Positions 49,584 through 58,137 of a DNA stretch of 64,000 bases are shown one piece after another (the stretch's first letter is position 1; every line of letters starts with the position of its first letter). The translations under genes and the position numbers were made by a program. A model generated the notes under the pieces. It saw only the letters and a program-made list of their open reading frames with translations. It had not been told where the DNA came from and ran no database searches. Source of the DNA: Acidovorax sp. sic0104 (GTDB taxonomy: Bacteria; Pseudomonadota; Gammaproteobacteria; Burkholderiales; Burkholderiaceae_C); contig NZ_JAHUWH010000007.1 in assembly GCF_019219095.1 (NCBI RefSeq), forward strand, positions 62,001 to 126,000. Direction: 5' to 3'.

Positions 49584-50261
49584 TCAGGCAATCTCGCTGT
49601 AGACGGCGGCGCAAAACGCCGCGCAGCGTGCAATGCTGAACTCTCCATCCGCGCCGCGCGCACCGGTCTCCAAGTCCAACCAGTAGCGGGTATTCGAGGC
49701 GCCGATGGTCCGGGCCGCTTGCACGGCGTTGGCGGGGTTTAAGCCACCTGCAAAACCCACCAGCCGATCGGAGTCCTCAACGGGCCAACGCCGGGGGACA
49801 ACGCCTGCACCACCGGATGCGTCGAACAGCCAGTTCACCTGGGTCTGGGACGGAAATCGCTCCTCGTCGCGGCTTTGCAGGATCATCTCGGCACCAAAGC
49901 TTTCACCAAACGCCGCCAGCCGATCCAGCAGCTCGAATGCACGCGAGTCACTCGTGTTGACCTGCAGCCTGCGAAAGGCCCCCGTCGCGAGGATGGGAGC
50001 CAACTCGCGCACCGTGCCTGTATCCAGCAGCTCGCGCGTATAGGCGCCGCAGATGTGAGCTGACAGCGCCAGCTGCCCGCCAGAACTGGCGATCAACCTC
50101 GTGACCCACCGCAGGGAGGGGTATCGAGCGGTACCAGTCTGCTTGGGCGAGAAGAGTATGCCGAACTCCACAGGGCAGCGGCTGGCCAGCGTCAGCATCC
50201 CAGCTACTTCGGTCTGATCGTCGGCCCCGGTGAATGTGACGAAGCGCGGCAGATGGATCAT
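49584..50261 (-). CDS. TIM-barrel-like protein resembling phosphoribosylanthranilate isomerase (225 aa)
   Basis: Alternating strands and helices with FGILFSPKQTGTARYPSLRWV, LSAHICGAYTREL, LQVNTSD and the C-terminal FAGGLNPANAVQAARTI...YWLDLETGARG recall TrpF and related (beta-alpha)8 phosphate-binding enzymes (F.GGLxPxNV and W.D..SG). No other tryptophan genes are present, so the reaction is open. It starts in a 4-nt overlap with the small membrane-protein gene. Confidence 0.65.
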   Translation of the reverse strand: MIHLPRFVTFTGADDQTEVAGMLTLASRCPVEFGILFSPKQTGTARYPSLRWVTRLIASSGGQLALSAHICGAYTRELLDTGTVRELAPILATGAFRRLQVNTSDSRAFELLDRLAAFGESFGAEMILQSRDEERFPSQTQVNWLFDASGGAGVVPRRWPVEDSDRLVGFAGGLNPANAVQAARTIGASNTRYWLDLETGARGADGEFSIARCAAFCAAVYSEIA

Positions 50262-50566
50262 GGAAGAGTGGCCCAAAGGCGTGAGTGGCTTTCAACGGGC
50301 CAGGATCTGAACGCATGGCCCGGATTGCGTGAAGGGCCCTGCGGTGGCCGGATCGGGTAAGAGCAGAATCCCTGGGCGGTCACCTCAAAGGTGCTGGTGT
50401 TGAACTCCTGCCACTCGAACCCAAGCGGGGCATTCGCGTAGATCTGCTGAAGCTCGAAGTCCGACTGTCCCGAGACCTTCCATGCAAGCACTGCCGCGAC
50501 CGCAAGAGCCACCAGGATCAGCAGCGTCACAACGATTGCGGTAGGGCTCAAAAGATGGAACGGCAT
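50258..50566 (-). CDS. Small membrane protein (102 aa)
   Basis: The ATG at 50566 has GGAAGAG 6 nt upstream; an ATG at 50611 would add 15 residues. One transmembrane helix (AIVVTLLILVALAVAAVLAW) is near the N-terminus, and the rest is soluble. It ends in an ATGA overlap with the TIM-barrel-like gene. Confidence 0.6.
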   Translation of the reverse strand: MPFHLLSPTAIVVTLLILVALAVAAVLAWKVSGQSDFELQQIYANAPLGFEWQEFNTSTFEVTAQGFCSYPIRPPQGPSRNPGHAFRSWPVESHSRLWATLP

Positions 50567-50714
50567 GCCATGCTCTTCCGGCAGCGCGAAGATGTAGATC
50601 GCTCCATGCATTGGGCTACGGTCCAGAGACAGTTAGCTGGCCACATTCGGCGGCGCCCGCAATCAACACGGGCTTCTGGACCCATGCCGGGGCAATGGAC
50701 ACCGCTGTCATGCC

Positions 50715-51194
50715 TCAGCCCCGCTGGGCGCCTGCCAGGGCTGGCATGCCCTGCTCCAGCCACTTGGCCGCGTCCAGCTCAGCGCGATCAAAACCGCCGT
50801 CGTCCTGCGCTTCGACAAAGTCCTGGAGGGCCAGGAAGTCCGCCATGTAGATAGGACGATTGCGGATCTGGAACATTTCGGTTTTGGCCGGGTGCCGGGT
50901 CAGCAGGCTGCGGTAGCTATTGCAGCGTCCAGCCTCCACCAGGCTACGAGACCACTCATGCTCCTCGCGGGTGAGAACCCAAGCTTGCGAGACATTCAGC
51001 GCGACAAGCAGCAGCGCCACGAGGCCGGCGCGATCGTTGTCCAGCATCAGGTACATGCCAACGAAAGCCGCGAGGGCCACAAACAACAGGGTGCTTGTCA
51101 GTACCGCCTTGCGGTAGCGTGCTTTCCAAAGGCCTACCACCTTGGCGTGGTCCTTGTCCAGTTGCGCGCGGAAGGCGTCGAGGTTGCTTTGCAT
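50715..51194 (-). CDS. Two-pass membrane protein (159 aa)
   Basis: GGAG before the ATG at 51194 makes the start clear. Two adjacent hydrophobic segments (VLTSTLLFVALAAFVGMYLML and GLVALLLVALNVSQAWVL) follow a basic helical N-terminus. The C-terminus is soluble. It belongs to the 52-48 kb minus-strand unit. The function is unknown. Confidence 0.7.
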   Translation of the reverse strand: MQSNLDAFRAQLDKDHAKVVGLWKARYRKAVLTSTLLFVALAAFVGMYLMLDNDRAGLVALLLVALNVSQAWVLTREEHEWSRSLVEAGRCNSYRSLLTRHPAKTEMFQIRNRPIYMADFLALQDFVEAQDDGGFDRAELDAAKWLEQGMPALAGAQRG

Positions 51195-51273
51195 ACGAAC
51201 TCCTTTTAGTTTCAGTTTCAAACTCACACATCGCGGCACGCCAGTGCGCGACTTCATCGAACGGCCGCGGCCT

Positions 51274-51900
51274 CTAGAACGGGCTGCGAAATGGTTTTGC
51301 GAGCGCCCAGTTGCGCGCAAAGTGAGACGCGTAAACCTTCGCGAGCGCGGGGTTGTCCCAGTTCACCAGAACGTTCTCACTGTTACGGGATGCAGCGGCT
51401 TCCGAGTAGTTAAAGCTGCCCAGCTGTACATGGCGACCCTCACTAATCAGGACCTTGTCATGGTGTATGGCGAACGCATCGATCACCCGGACCTGCGCAC
51501 CGGCCTCAGCAAGAGCTGCAAATGCCGCCTTGGCCTTTGGTGATGCACCGTCGCCGAGGTTGTGCTTTTCGTCGGCGACGATCGACACGGCGACGCCCCG
51601 CTTGAGCGCGCGCAGCAGAGCGCTTGTCACTCGTGCGCTGGTAAAGCTGTACGCCATCACTTTGAGGTCAGTCCTTGACGAGTCGATGACCTTCACGACC
51701 AGGCTCTCAGCTCCACCCTTTGGCGAGAAGCCCACTTCAAGCGTGCCGGTGGCGGGGACCGCCTGGGCGGCCAGGGCATCCACCACATCGCCAGCAAAGC
51801 GGCCGAGTTTGCGTGGAACATCGAAGGCGTTAGCGTTGGCAGAAGCCAGGAGTGCAGCCAGTCCGAGGGCGACGATACTTTTCATGCTGATAGGGTTCAT
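51274..51900 (-). CDS. Exported phospholipase-D-type nuclease, Nuc-like (208 aa)
   Basis: A Sec signal peptide (MKSIVALGLAALLASANANA) is followed by a single PLD domain: VKVMAYSFTS, then IHHDKVLISEGRHVQLGSFNYSEAA and NSENVLV, very like the plasmid endonuclease Nuc. The catalytic HxKx4D motif reads HDKVLISE, so Asp is replaced by Glu. Nuc dimers cleave DNA in the periplasm and often accompany conjugation genes. I keep the ATG at 51900; one at 51885 is also possible. It opens the minus-strand unit and has its own promoter. Confidence 0.8.
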   Translation of the reverse strand: MNPISMKSIVALGLAALLASANANAFDVPRKLGRFAGDVVDALAAQAVPATGTLEVGFSPKGGAESLVVKVIDSSRTDLKVMAYSFTSARVTSALLRALKRGVAVSIVADEKHNLGDGASPKAKAAFAALAEAGAQVRVIDAFAIHHDKVLISEGRHVQLGSFNYSEAAASRNSENVLVNWDNPALAKVYASHFARNWALAKPFRSPF

Positions 51901-51912
51901 AGGAATGGAGCG

Positions 51913-51941
51913 ATTGAATCATTTAAGGAATTTCATTGCAA
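51913..51941 (-). promoter_or_regulatory. Promoter of the Nuc-like gene
   Basis: On the minus strand TTGCAA (51936-51941), 17 bp, TTCAAT (complement of 51913-51918). The region is AT-rich and shared with a divergent promoter at 52010-52038. Confidence 0.45.
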
Positions 51942-52009
51942 TTCATTCGTGTGCTTCATTCGCTATTTCACACATACGTTGGCAATGACGCACACGCCCA
52001 ACTTATGAA

Positions 52010-52038
52010 TTGCCCAATTCGTTCCGTGCATCTACAAT
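52010..52038 (+). promoter_or_regulatory. Promoter of the lipoprotein gene
   Basis: TTGCCC (52010-52015) and TACAAT (52033-52038) are spaced by 17 bp, a good sigma-70 match. The start of transcription would be about 20 nt before the ATG at 52064, with AACGGAG as ribosome binding site. Confidence 0.65.
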
Positions 52039-52063
52039 TTATTAACTTTTAACGGAGCATTTA

Positions 52064-52528
52064 ATGCGCAAACTTATTCTTGCCGCCGCTGTGGCTGTTA
52101 CTGTCCTTATCACCGGTTGTGCCACCCGCCATCTCGACAATGGTTTTATGCGGGCGAGCGATCCGAACGTGACCCAAACAGCCACCGGCACGTTGCTGGC
52201 AATGGAAGAAAAGCGACGCAGTAACCTCACCGTGACCAACACCGCCGCAGGCGTCGTATCGGCAACGCAAGGCAGCTCCACCTTGGGGCTGGCCGCGTTT
52301 GCACTGGAAGTGTTCGACCACGAGAACGCCAAAAACAAGGACCGATTCATGGTGGTCAAAATCCAGGACGAAGTGACGGGCAAAGAGGCGGTGTTCGTGT
52401 CCGACCTGCTGACCCTCCCGAAGTACGCGAACGTCGGCGATCGTGTCCGCATGATTCAGCAGAAGTACGGCGCAGAAGGCGCGTACAACCTGACTCGCCA
52501 CCCAGACTACGACTTGCCCACGCGATGA
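52064..52528 (+). CDS. Putative outer-membrane or periplasmic lipoprotein (154 aa)
   Basis: The N-terminus MRKLILAAAVAVTVLITGCATRH has a clear lipobox (ITGC, Cys 19). The mature part contains alternating strands with a hydrophobic stretch at GLAAFALEVFDH. GGAG precedes the ATG, and a promoter lies upstream. Its stop is followed immediately by the stop of the convergent gene. The function is unknown. Confidence 0.75.
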   Translation: MRKLILAAAVAVTVLITGCATRHLDNGFMRASDPNVTQTATGTLLAMEEKRRSNLTVTNTAAGVVSATQGSSTLGLAAFALEVFDHENAKNKDRFMVVKIQDEVTGKEAVFVSDLLTLPKYANVGDRVRMIQQKYGAEGAYNLTRHPDYDLPTR

Positions 52529-52963
52529 TCATGAGGCCGCCTTGGCTGCGGCCCGTTCTTCGAGCTGTCGGGCATTGAAGCGGGGAATCGCTTCAGGGTG
52601 AAGGGCAAACCACTTATCTACCCAGGCGCGCGCCGAGGCGAGCGCATTCTCAAAATCCTGGGGGGTGAACATCTGCACCGTTCTCCCGCCAACCGCTTGA
52701 CGCCGCCCGCCTGCCCCGGTGCTCAGGGAGCCCCCAATGGAGACATCCACGGACTGACCGAACGGCGCCGAGCGCGCGCCCAGATAGTTTGAAGTGAAGT
52801 CTTCAGGGACCTCCGCCCGAATCCCGAAAGAGAGCCCCTTCATGCCCGGTCCACCGGTATCTGCGCCCAAAAGGACGCACTGGCGATATGCGAGATATGT
52901 TTTCGCGCAGGCCAGCACGAAACCCATTTCTATTGCATGATCGATAGACCGAAACACTAACAT
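52529..52963 (-). CDS. Hypothetical protein (144 aa)
   Basis: The ATG at 52963 follows a G-rich site (GGGGG); a GTG at 52969 is close by. An N-terminal helix-rich segment with Cys (FVLACAKTYLAYRQCVLLG) is followed by a Gly-rich region and a helical end. It ends exactly next to the convergent lipoprotein gene. Unknown family. Confidence 0.65.
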   Translation of the reverse strand: MLVFRSIDHAIEMGFVLACAKTYLAYRQCVLLGADTGGPGMKGLSFGIRAEVPEDFTSNYLGARSAPFGQSVDVSIGGSLSTGAGGRRQAVGGRTVQMFTPQDFENALASARAWVDKWFALHPEAIPRFNARQLEERAAAKAAS

Positions 52964-52969
52964 CGACAC

Positions 52970-53414
52970 CCCCGTTTCGCGCGAGTGTGACCGAAAGTAA
53001 ATGGGCGCGGTGAGTTAAATGCACTGATTCCCCAATACAGAGCAGATTTGGGTGTGTTTCGGGGTATTGGGAGCTCTGGTGATTGCCGCTATTCGAATGG
53101 AGGGTCGAGAGTTCGGTCGGAGCTGACGGCGGTTCAATGGAACGGCTGGGTCATCCCTCCCGTTCCGGATACAATTTCCACATCGCGCCGACTCCCCCGG
53201 CGCGCTAGTGTCTCCGCCGCAGTGACGGCAGTTCTCCAATAGTGGGTACCCAAGCCCACCCTGCTGTGGCGACCCAGTCAGCCCCGAATCGCAAGGTCCG
53301 GGGCTTTCTGCTTCTAGGCCTGCCCAAGTTGCTGTGGGCCTGGCCCGATACGGAAGGCTCCACACTAGCGGTTGTTCACCCCGGTCCCCCGCAGGCAAGT
53401 GCGCGGACAAGGGG
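52970..53414. other. 445-bp region without a convincing protein gene
   Basis: Open frames here have poor coding character. The stretch holds several inverted repeats: CCCAATAC (53032-53039) with GTATTGGG (53084-53091), the hairpins of the candidate small RNA below, and CCGTATCGGG-type repeats near 53345. A possible noncoding RNA occupies its centre. Confidence 0.4.
53170..53325 (+). ncRNA. Candidate small RNA with intrinsic terminator
   Basis: A TACAAT box (53170-53175) is followed by CGCGCC/GGCGCG (about 53185-53205), CCGCC/GGCAG-type and GTGGG/CCCAC hairpins, and finally AGCCCCG (53281-53287) with CGGGGCT (53300-53306) and TTCTGCTTCT. The -35 region is poor and the T tract is interrupted, so this is a candidate only. 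No known RNA family is recognised. Confidence 0.35.
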
Positions 53415-54209
53415 CTAACGTTCGGCCTTGGGCAGCACCGCCCGCCGCACCACCAGTGACATTAACGTGTCCGGCGACGGCACGAATCCCCTCTTCCGCT
53501 TGGCGCGCTTGACGATCTCAAATCGGCCCGGTGCTGATTCGCACACCAGGCCGAATCCCGGGGGAAGCATGCTCGGACCGATGAGGCCTTTGGGTGTGCA
53601 GTAGTAGGCAGACTGCGCAATAGCGCGGGACGCTTCCACTTTGACTGGGTTGGCCAGGTCCGCCCGGAAGTCAGCCACTGAAACTTTCACCTCCCACGCC
53701 GTGAGATCGGAGCTATCAGCCCGAGGACTCACCGCGCACGACACAACACCCAGACGGGCCTCGGCATGCAGCCCCCACTCCGCCAGGAAAGTTACGTTCT
53801 CCCACGTCATGCATTGACGCTCTTCGCGTAACCAGCGGGCCAGCCTGCCTGCGAGGGTGTGATGCACGTCGTTCGCGTCCCTGCGGCGATCGAGCTGGTC
53901 CTTGAGGGCCTTGAGGCCCAGGTCTGTGATGGCAAGTCGCGAGTAGGCAGATAGGGTGTTGTGGCGGCCATCCAAGGTCTCGCAATAGGCAAACCCTGCC
54001 ACGATCAGGTCAAGATCAATAACCGAGAGTTCGGTCACATGGATGGGGCGCCCTTGCGTGAAAAAAAACCGAAGCCGCCGCTGGTGTGCCGGTTTCAGAT
54101 CCTGCGACTCCATAGGCACCAACACCACGGGATTGGCGCAGGCCTCCCGCAGCCGCGCTACACCTTCGGACACAGCAGGCGCCGGCACTTCGGGAAGATC
54201 GTCCAGCAT
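53415..54209 (-). CDS. PD-(D/E)XK-like nuclease, MmcB-like core (264 aa)
   Basis: Around residues 170-210 the sequence DSSDLTAWEVKVSVADFRADL resembles the MmcB/restriction-endonuclease-like core (D...E.K.S..DF..D), with Asp and E-x-K as putative metal ligands. The N-terminus contains helix-turn-helix-like segments. The start is the ATG at 54209, 4 bp after the RNB-gene stop, so the two genes are probably co-translated. A role in DNA or RNA processing is inferred. Confidence 0.65.
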   Translation of the reverse strand: MLDDLPEVPAPAVSEGVARLREACANPVVLVPMESQDLKPAHQRRLRFFFTQGRPIHVTELSVIDLDLIVAGFAYCETLDGRHNTLSAYSRLAITDLGLKALKDQLDRRRDANDVHHTLAGRLARWLREERQCMTWENVTFLAEWGLHAEARLGVVSCAVSPRADSSDLTAWEVKVSVADFRADLANPVKVEASRAIAQSAYYCTPKGLIGPSMLPPGFGLVCESAPGRFEIVKRAKRKRGFVPSPDTLMSLVVRRAVLPKAER

Positions 54210-54213
54210 GGGC

Positions 54214-56244
54214 CTACCGGAGAGACGCCAAGGCCTTGGCGGCTGCGTTTCTCTTCGCCTCGTTCTTGGAGCTGGCAAACCCCGAGAACTCGACACGCTG
54301 ACCGTCTTCAAAAACCTTCACGATGGCCTCGAAAATCGGAGGCTGAGCCTGCTTGGAGCGGATGTCGTACTCTGGGACAGCCCACTTGCGCTGTTGCGCA
54401 CGCTCCTGCAACTCCCCCACCGGATTCGACCCCGCAGACGCCGCTGGCGCTGCCTGCTGAACGACGAACTCCTCCTGCAGACCAGGCAGGACCTCAGCGC
54501 TTGCGTTGGCCTCCGCCTGCTTCTTGGACGTCGCCGTGGCGCTCCCAGTCCGTGCTCCCAGGGGCGTGGCCACGCGCACGGTGACCGTGAAGTAAGGCGA
54601 GTGCGACGGCCCTGCCACCGTGTGCTGAAAGTCTGGAAACGCCCAGCTCCGGGCTTGGCAGAACTCCAGCAGCGCACCCTTCGGATTGGCGAGCACAGGC
54701 CGACCATCCTGTGCTCCGGTTGGGTCCGGCTCCGACCATCGGGCGGCAGGTGTTTCGCAGCCGAGCATCTTGGCCAGCGCATCGAGCACGGCCCCCTGCT
54801 CCGCATCGCGCTTGCGGGTTCCGCGCCCACGGCCGGTGAACGGCGTCCCGTCGCGGGATATCCTGCAAACACCTTCGAAGCCACCCGCCTGGGGCGTGGA
54901 CTGGATGTCAGCGGTCAGCAGCGCCCCAGTCTGCGCGCCATGGTTGTACACATGCATCACTCGGCCCGGGGCCGCGACCACCCATTCGACAAAGCACGTG
55001 GCCAGATCGCGTGGCCACAGGGCGGGTGGCAAATCCGTGACAAGACCATCGACTACCTTGTCGGTAATGGTGTCTGCCCTCATCCGCTCAATCAGCTCAT
55101 CTCTCAGGACCTCGGGCATTTGCTCCTGCTCTCGCGCGAGCTTGACGGCCTTGACCAACACTTGATCCGGAGCCCCCTTCAGGCTCGCTCGATCGAGTCT
55201 GTCCTCCGTCTCGCGACGAAGAACCTCCTTGTGATACGCCGAAGTGCCATCCTTGCGATCCGACAGCGTGGTGTTGATCCGCTCGCACAACTCCACCAGC
55301 TGGGCCTGGCTGTGCGCATATGCGCTGCCTTGCACAAAAGCTTTGACCTGGCGCACGTTGATGAGGTCGGGGTATCGCCGCAGCGGGGACGTGGAATGCG
55401 CATAGGCGGGAAGCGCCAGGCCGTAGTGTCCGGCCAGCGTCGGGGCATAACGCGCCCGTCCTACCGAAAGCCCCACGCGACTGTTGAGGGCTTCCATGTC
55501 GGCCGCGCCCGACTCCATCCAGGCCCGCAGGGACTCGGCCAGCACCTGGGACGGTGGCGCGGCGAGTTGCGGCTCATGGTTGCGGTAGACACCGGGGATG
55601 TTCTCGCGCGCCATGTACTGGGCGAGCTGCGAATTGGCGAGGATCATCAGTTCCTGGATGATCAGGTGGCCCACCATGGCATCAGCACTGGCTACCCGGA
55701 TCAGTCGGCCTTCCTCGTCCGTCATCACCAGCTTGCGCGCATCGAAGAGCGCCAGCGCGCCCCGGCTCGCCCTGGCGTTGAAAAGACTGCTGGCGAGAGC
55801 GGAGGCAATTTGCAAACTACCTTGCAGTGGCCCTGCCCCTCCTTTGATGAGGCCGGGGATTTCACCGTAGGCCAAGCGGTGCGTCACGGTAACGCAGCAG
55901 AACTCGACAGAAAACTCCTGCGCTGCGGCGCCGGGGCCGAGAAGCAGACGCATGACCATGGCGGGACGCGCCTGCCCTGCCACCAGGGAAGAGCCGCCTT
56001 CTGATACCTCCAGAGGGAGCATGCGTTTGACAACGCGGTCGCGCGCATAAATCGATGCCGCAAGCGCGAGCGCTTCGTCATCCGTCTCGCTGCCTACCGG
56101 CACGGCCCCAGTGGGATCAGCGATCGCAACCAGCACTTCGATGTCCCCGCCAGGAACTTGGTGAACGGTGAACGCGTCGTCTATGTCGCGCGTCGATTCG
56201 GAATCAATGGTCACGAGGGGCAAGTTCGGTGCGCTGAGTGTCAT
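54214..56244 (-). CDS. RNase II/R-family RNB exoribonuclease with three C-terminal dsRNA-binding-like repeats (676 aa)
   Basis: The RNB domain begins at residue 10 with VTIDSESTRDIDDAF, holding the catalytic Asp set of RNase II (D14, D20, D22, D23); the second signature HSTSPLRRYPDL is at 283-293. The family hydrolyses RNA 3' to 5'. The usual N-terminal cold-shock domains are absent and the S1 domain is not evident. Instead three tandem repeats of dsRBD type lie at about 455-495, 519-590 and 607-676, each ending in a K-rich A..A.. helix (KKQAEANASAEVL, KNEAKRNAAAKAL). The ATG at 56244 has a weak binding site. Confidence 0.85.
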   Translation of the reverse strand: MTLSAPNLPLVTIDSESTRDIDDAFTVHQVPGGDIEVLVAIADPTGAVPVGSETDDEALALAASIYARDRVVKRMLPLEVSEGGSSLVAGQARPAMVMRLLLGPGAAAQEFSVEFCCVTVTHRLAYGEIPGLIKGGAGPLQGSLQIASALASSLFNARASRGALALFDARKLVMTDEEGRLIRVASADAMVGHLIIQELMILANSQLAQYMARENIPGVYRNHEPQLAAPPSQVLAESLRAWMESGAADMEALNSRVGLSVGRARYAPTLAGHYGLALPAYAHSTSPLRRYPDLINVRQVKAFVQGSAYAHSQAQLVELCERINTTLSDRKDGTSAYHKEVLRRETEDRLDRASLKGAPDQVLVKAVKLAREQEQMPEVLRDELIERMRADTITDKVVDGLVTDLPPALWPRDLATCFVEWVVAAPGRVMHVYNHGAQTGALLTADIQSTPQAGGFEGVCRISRDGTPFTGRGRGTRKRDAEQGAVLDALAKMLGCETPAARWSEPDPTGAQDGRPVLANPKGALLEFCQARSWAFPDFQHTVAGPSHSPYFTVTVRVATPLGARTGSATATSKKQAEANASAEVLPGLQEEFVVQQAAPAASAGSNPVGELQERAQQRKWAVPEYDIRSKQAQPPIFEAIVKVFEDGQRVEFSGFASSKNEAKRNAAAKALASLR

Positions 56245-56332
56245 AGGCTCGTAGGGACGGGAATGGGTGTTCTGAAAGGGTGAAAGGTGATCCGATGGCC
56301 GACTTCGTACGGGCGTTGAGGCCGCTAGCTTG

Positions 56333-56770
56333 CTACAGGAATTCGCCCGGGGTTGCCCCCGGCAGCGGAGAGTTCTGCGGCTTGGTGGCCTGTTTGGCGC
56401 GGATGGCTTCCAGCTTGGCCCAAACGCGGGCCAGCTCCCTATCGCCGGCCTCGTGCATGTCGATGCCATGAGCGCGACACAGGGCCGCAAGGGTGAGCAT
56501 CACCCCACCCGCCTCCTGCGCAGCTTCGCCCACCGGCCTCCCAAAGACGTAGTCCACGAGCTGGTGCGCCTCCTCGCGCGTACAGCCAACCGCCTGCCCC
56601 AACTCCAGGGCCTCTTCCAGCATCCGGTGCGAGCGCTCCAACGTGTTGCCAGCGACCTTTGCGCCAAAGCACTCCAGCAACCAGGGCTCTACGCGATCTT
56701 GAAAGGAGGTCTCACCAAGGTTGCCACGCGGTAGAACGGCAAGGCTCTCCTGGGACGTTTGGGTATGCAT
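56333..56770 (-). CDS. MazG-like nucleotide pyrophosphohydrolase (145 aa)
   Basis: An all-helical protein with the MazG-type pattern RMLEEALELGQAVG (acidic E..E) and, 40 residues later, EAAQEAGGVMLTLAAL, giving the ExxE...ExxD-like metal-binding helices with partial match. Such enzymes hydrolyse (d)NTPs or alarmones. GGAG precedes the ATG at 56770. It lies between HipA and the RNB gene, 89 bp from the latter. Confidence 0.65.
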   Translation of the reverse strand: MHTQTSQESLAVLPRGNLGETSFQDRVEPWLLECFGAKVAGNTLERSHRMLEEALELGQAVGCTREEAHQLVDYVFGRPVGEAAQEAGGVMLTLAALCRAHGIDMHEAGDRELARVWAKLEAIRAKQATKPQNSPLPGATPGEFL

Positions 56771-56799
56771 GCAGGGGCTCCGTTTCTCGTGGATCAGTG

Positions 56800-58137
56800 T
56801 CAGCCCTTCGCAGCCGTCTTGGCCGCGCGCTGGCGCAGGCTCGCAATGGCGGGCGTCTCGTCGAAGTGCGTCAGCAGCCGCTTCTTTTGTTCGTCCAGTA
56901 GCGTGCTGGCTTGGATCATGTCGGGCCAAGCGGCATAAGCCTTTTTCACGGTGTCACGAACGATGGATGTGATCTTGGGCTCGGCGAGTCCCGGTACGGC
57001 ATTCGCGAGATCCCGGACCGTCACGGGGGAGATCCGTTGGTGCTTTGGGCTGTCGGGAGTGAAGCGCAGTCCGTGCCCCTTACCCCTCAGGTAGGCGGCA
57101 TACGCCACCACATCGTAGGCAGGCGATAATTCAGGCGAATAACTATCGATATATAGAAGCCCATAGTTTTTACAATGCCCGTCATAGTTGCCTAGGAGAT
57201 CGTTGACCACCAAGCGACGGATCATCTCCTCTACCGCTGGCATGCCGAGTCCTGGGGTAGTCAAAAGGACGAGCGCGATCGCGGCGTAGTTTGCGCTGGG
57301 ATGCTCGTATTTCAGCTCGGGCGGGATGTTCAGGACCTGGGCGAAGTCCTCGCAGTGAATGTGCTGGGTCCCTGCACGGTCAAAGCGTTTGACGGCCAGA
57401 AAATGCGTTTCCTGTCCCAGCACGAAAGGCTGGTCTGCGTGGATCTCGGAGACAGGCGCCAGGGCGACTTCGCACACCGTCACCCCCGCCTCACTCGCCA
57501 AGCGCAGGGACAACTCCTCGACCTGCGGGAGCAGCGGGAATTGAACTGTGGGCAGCTTGGCGATGATGTGAATGCCGTTCTCGTCTTTGGTCCGCTGCAC
57601 GTATCGGCCACCAGACAGCACCAGGGCGAGCTTGGGCTGCACGCCTGACAGCGATGTGGCCTCCGGCACCGGCATTGGCGTGACGGTCATTTCAAGAGCG
57701 TCGTTGTGCTGCGTGACGACCCGCGCGATGCTCTCAGGGGTGTACGTGGCGGGCTGTACATACACGGCGCCGGGAAGGTCCGTGCCGCACAAGCTCAGCA
57801 GTCCAAAGTGATCGCCCTTGGACAGCTCGCCAATTCCCTCCAGGTGTATCCGCAGCGGGCCTTCGGGGAGCATGTTCTGAAAGAACGGAGGGAGTGTCTC
57901 ACCCTCCCCATTGAAGAACGGCTGCTGGGCCGCTTCCATGAAGAACTTGATCCGGTCGTCCTCCGTGTCAAGCAGCGCATACTGGCTGAGCACTGGCATG
58001 TCGGCCGAGGTCCAGAACGCCTTGTCGGGCAGCAACCTCGTCATCGCCGTGGATCCCTCCCCATATTGGAAGAGCTGGCCGACAAAGCGGCGATCCTTGC
58101 CTTGTCCAAGAAAGACATCGAGCGCGCGGTACTTCAT
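56800..58137 (-). CDS. hipA: HipA-type serine/threonine kinase toxin (445 aa)
   Basis: The HipA kinase motifs are intact: SGVQPK (164-169) for the phosphate loop, the catalytic NYDGHCKN (317-324) and the metal-binding LSPAYDV (Asp 342). HipA enzymes phosphorylate aminoacyl-tRNA synthetases (GltX in E. coli) and stop growth, giving persistence; here the substrate is unknown. The gene overlaps hipB by 4 nt. An AT-rich stretch at 57130-57175 (with ATCGATATATAG) stands out from the surrounding GC content. Confidence 0.85.
   Translation of the reverse strand: MKYRALDVFLGQGKDRRFVGQLFQYGEGSTAMTRLLPDKAFWTSADMPVLSQYALLDTEDDRIKFFMEAAQQPFFNGEGETLPPFFQNMLPEGPLRIHLEGIGELSKGDHFGLLSLCGTDLPGAVYVQPATYTPESIARVVTQHNDALEMTVTPMPVPEATSLSGVQPKLALVLSGGRYVQRTKDENGIHIIAKLPTVQFPLLPQVEELSLRLASEAGVTVCEVALAPVSEIHADQPFVLGQETHFLAVKRFDRAGTQHIHCEDFAQVLNIPPELKYEHPSANYAAIALVLLTTPGLGMPAVEEMIRRLVVNDLLGNYDGHCKNYGLLYIDSYSPELSPAYDVVAYAAYLRGKGHGLRFTPDSPKHQRISPVTVRDLANAVPGLAEPKITSIVRDTVKKAYAAWPDMIQASTLLDEQKKRLLTHFDETPAIASLRQRAAKTAAKG

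Noticed and set aside
54043-56004. 653-codon ORF on the plus strand
   Set aside because: It is antisense to the RNB gene, whose catalytic motifs are intact, and it encodes low-complexity Arg/Gly-rich sequence, as expected from GC-rich mirror frames.
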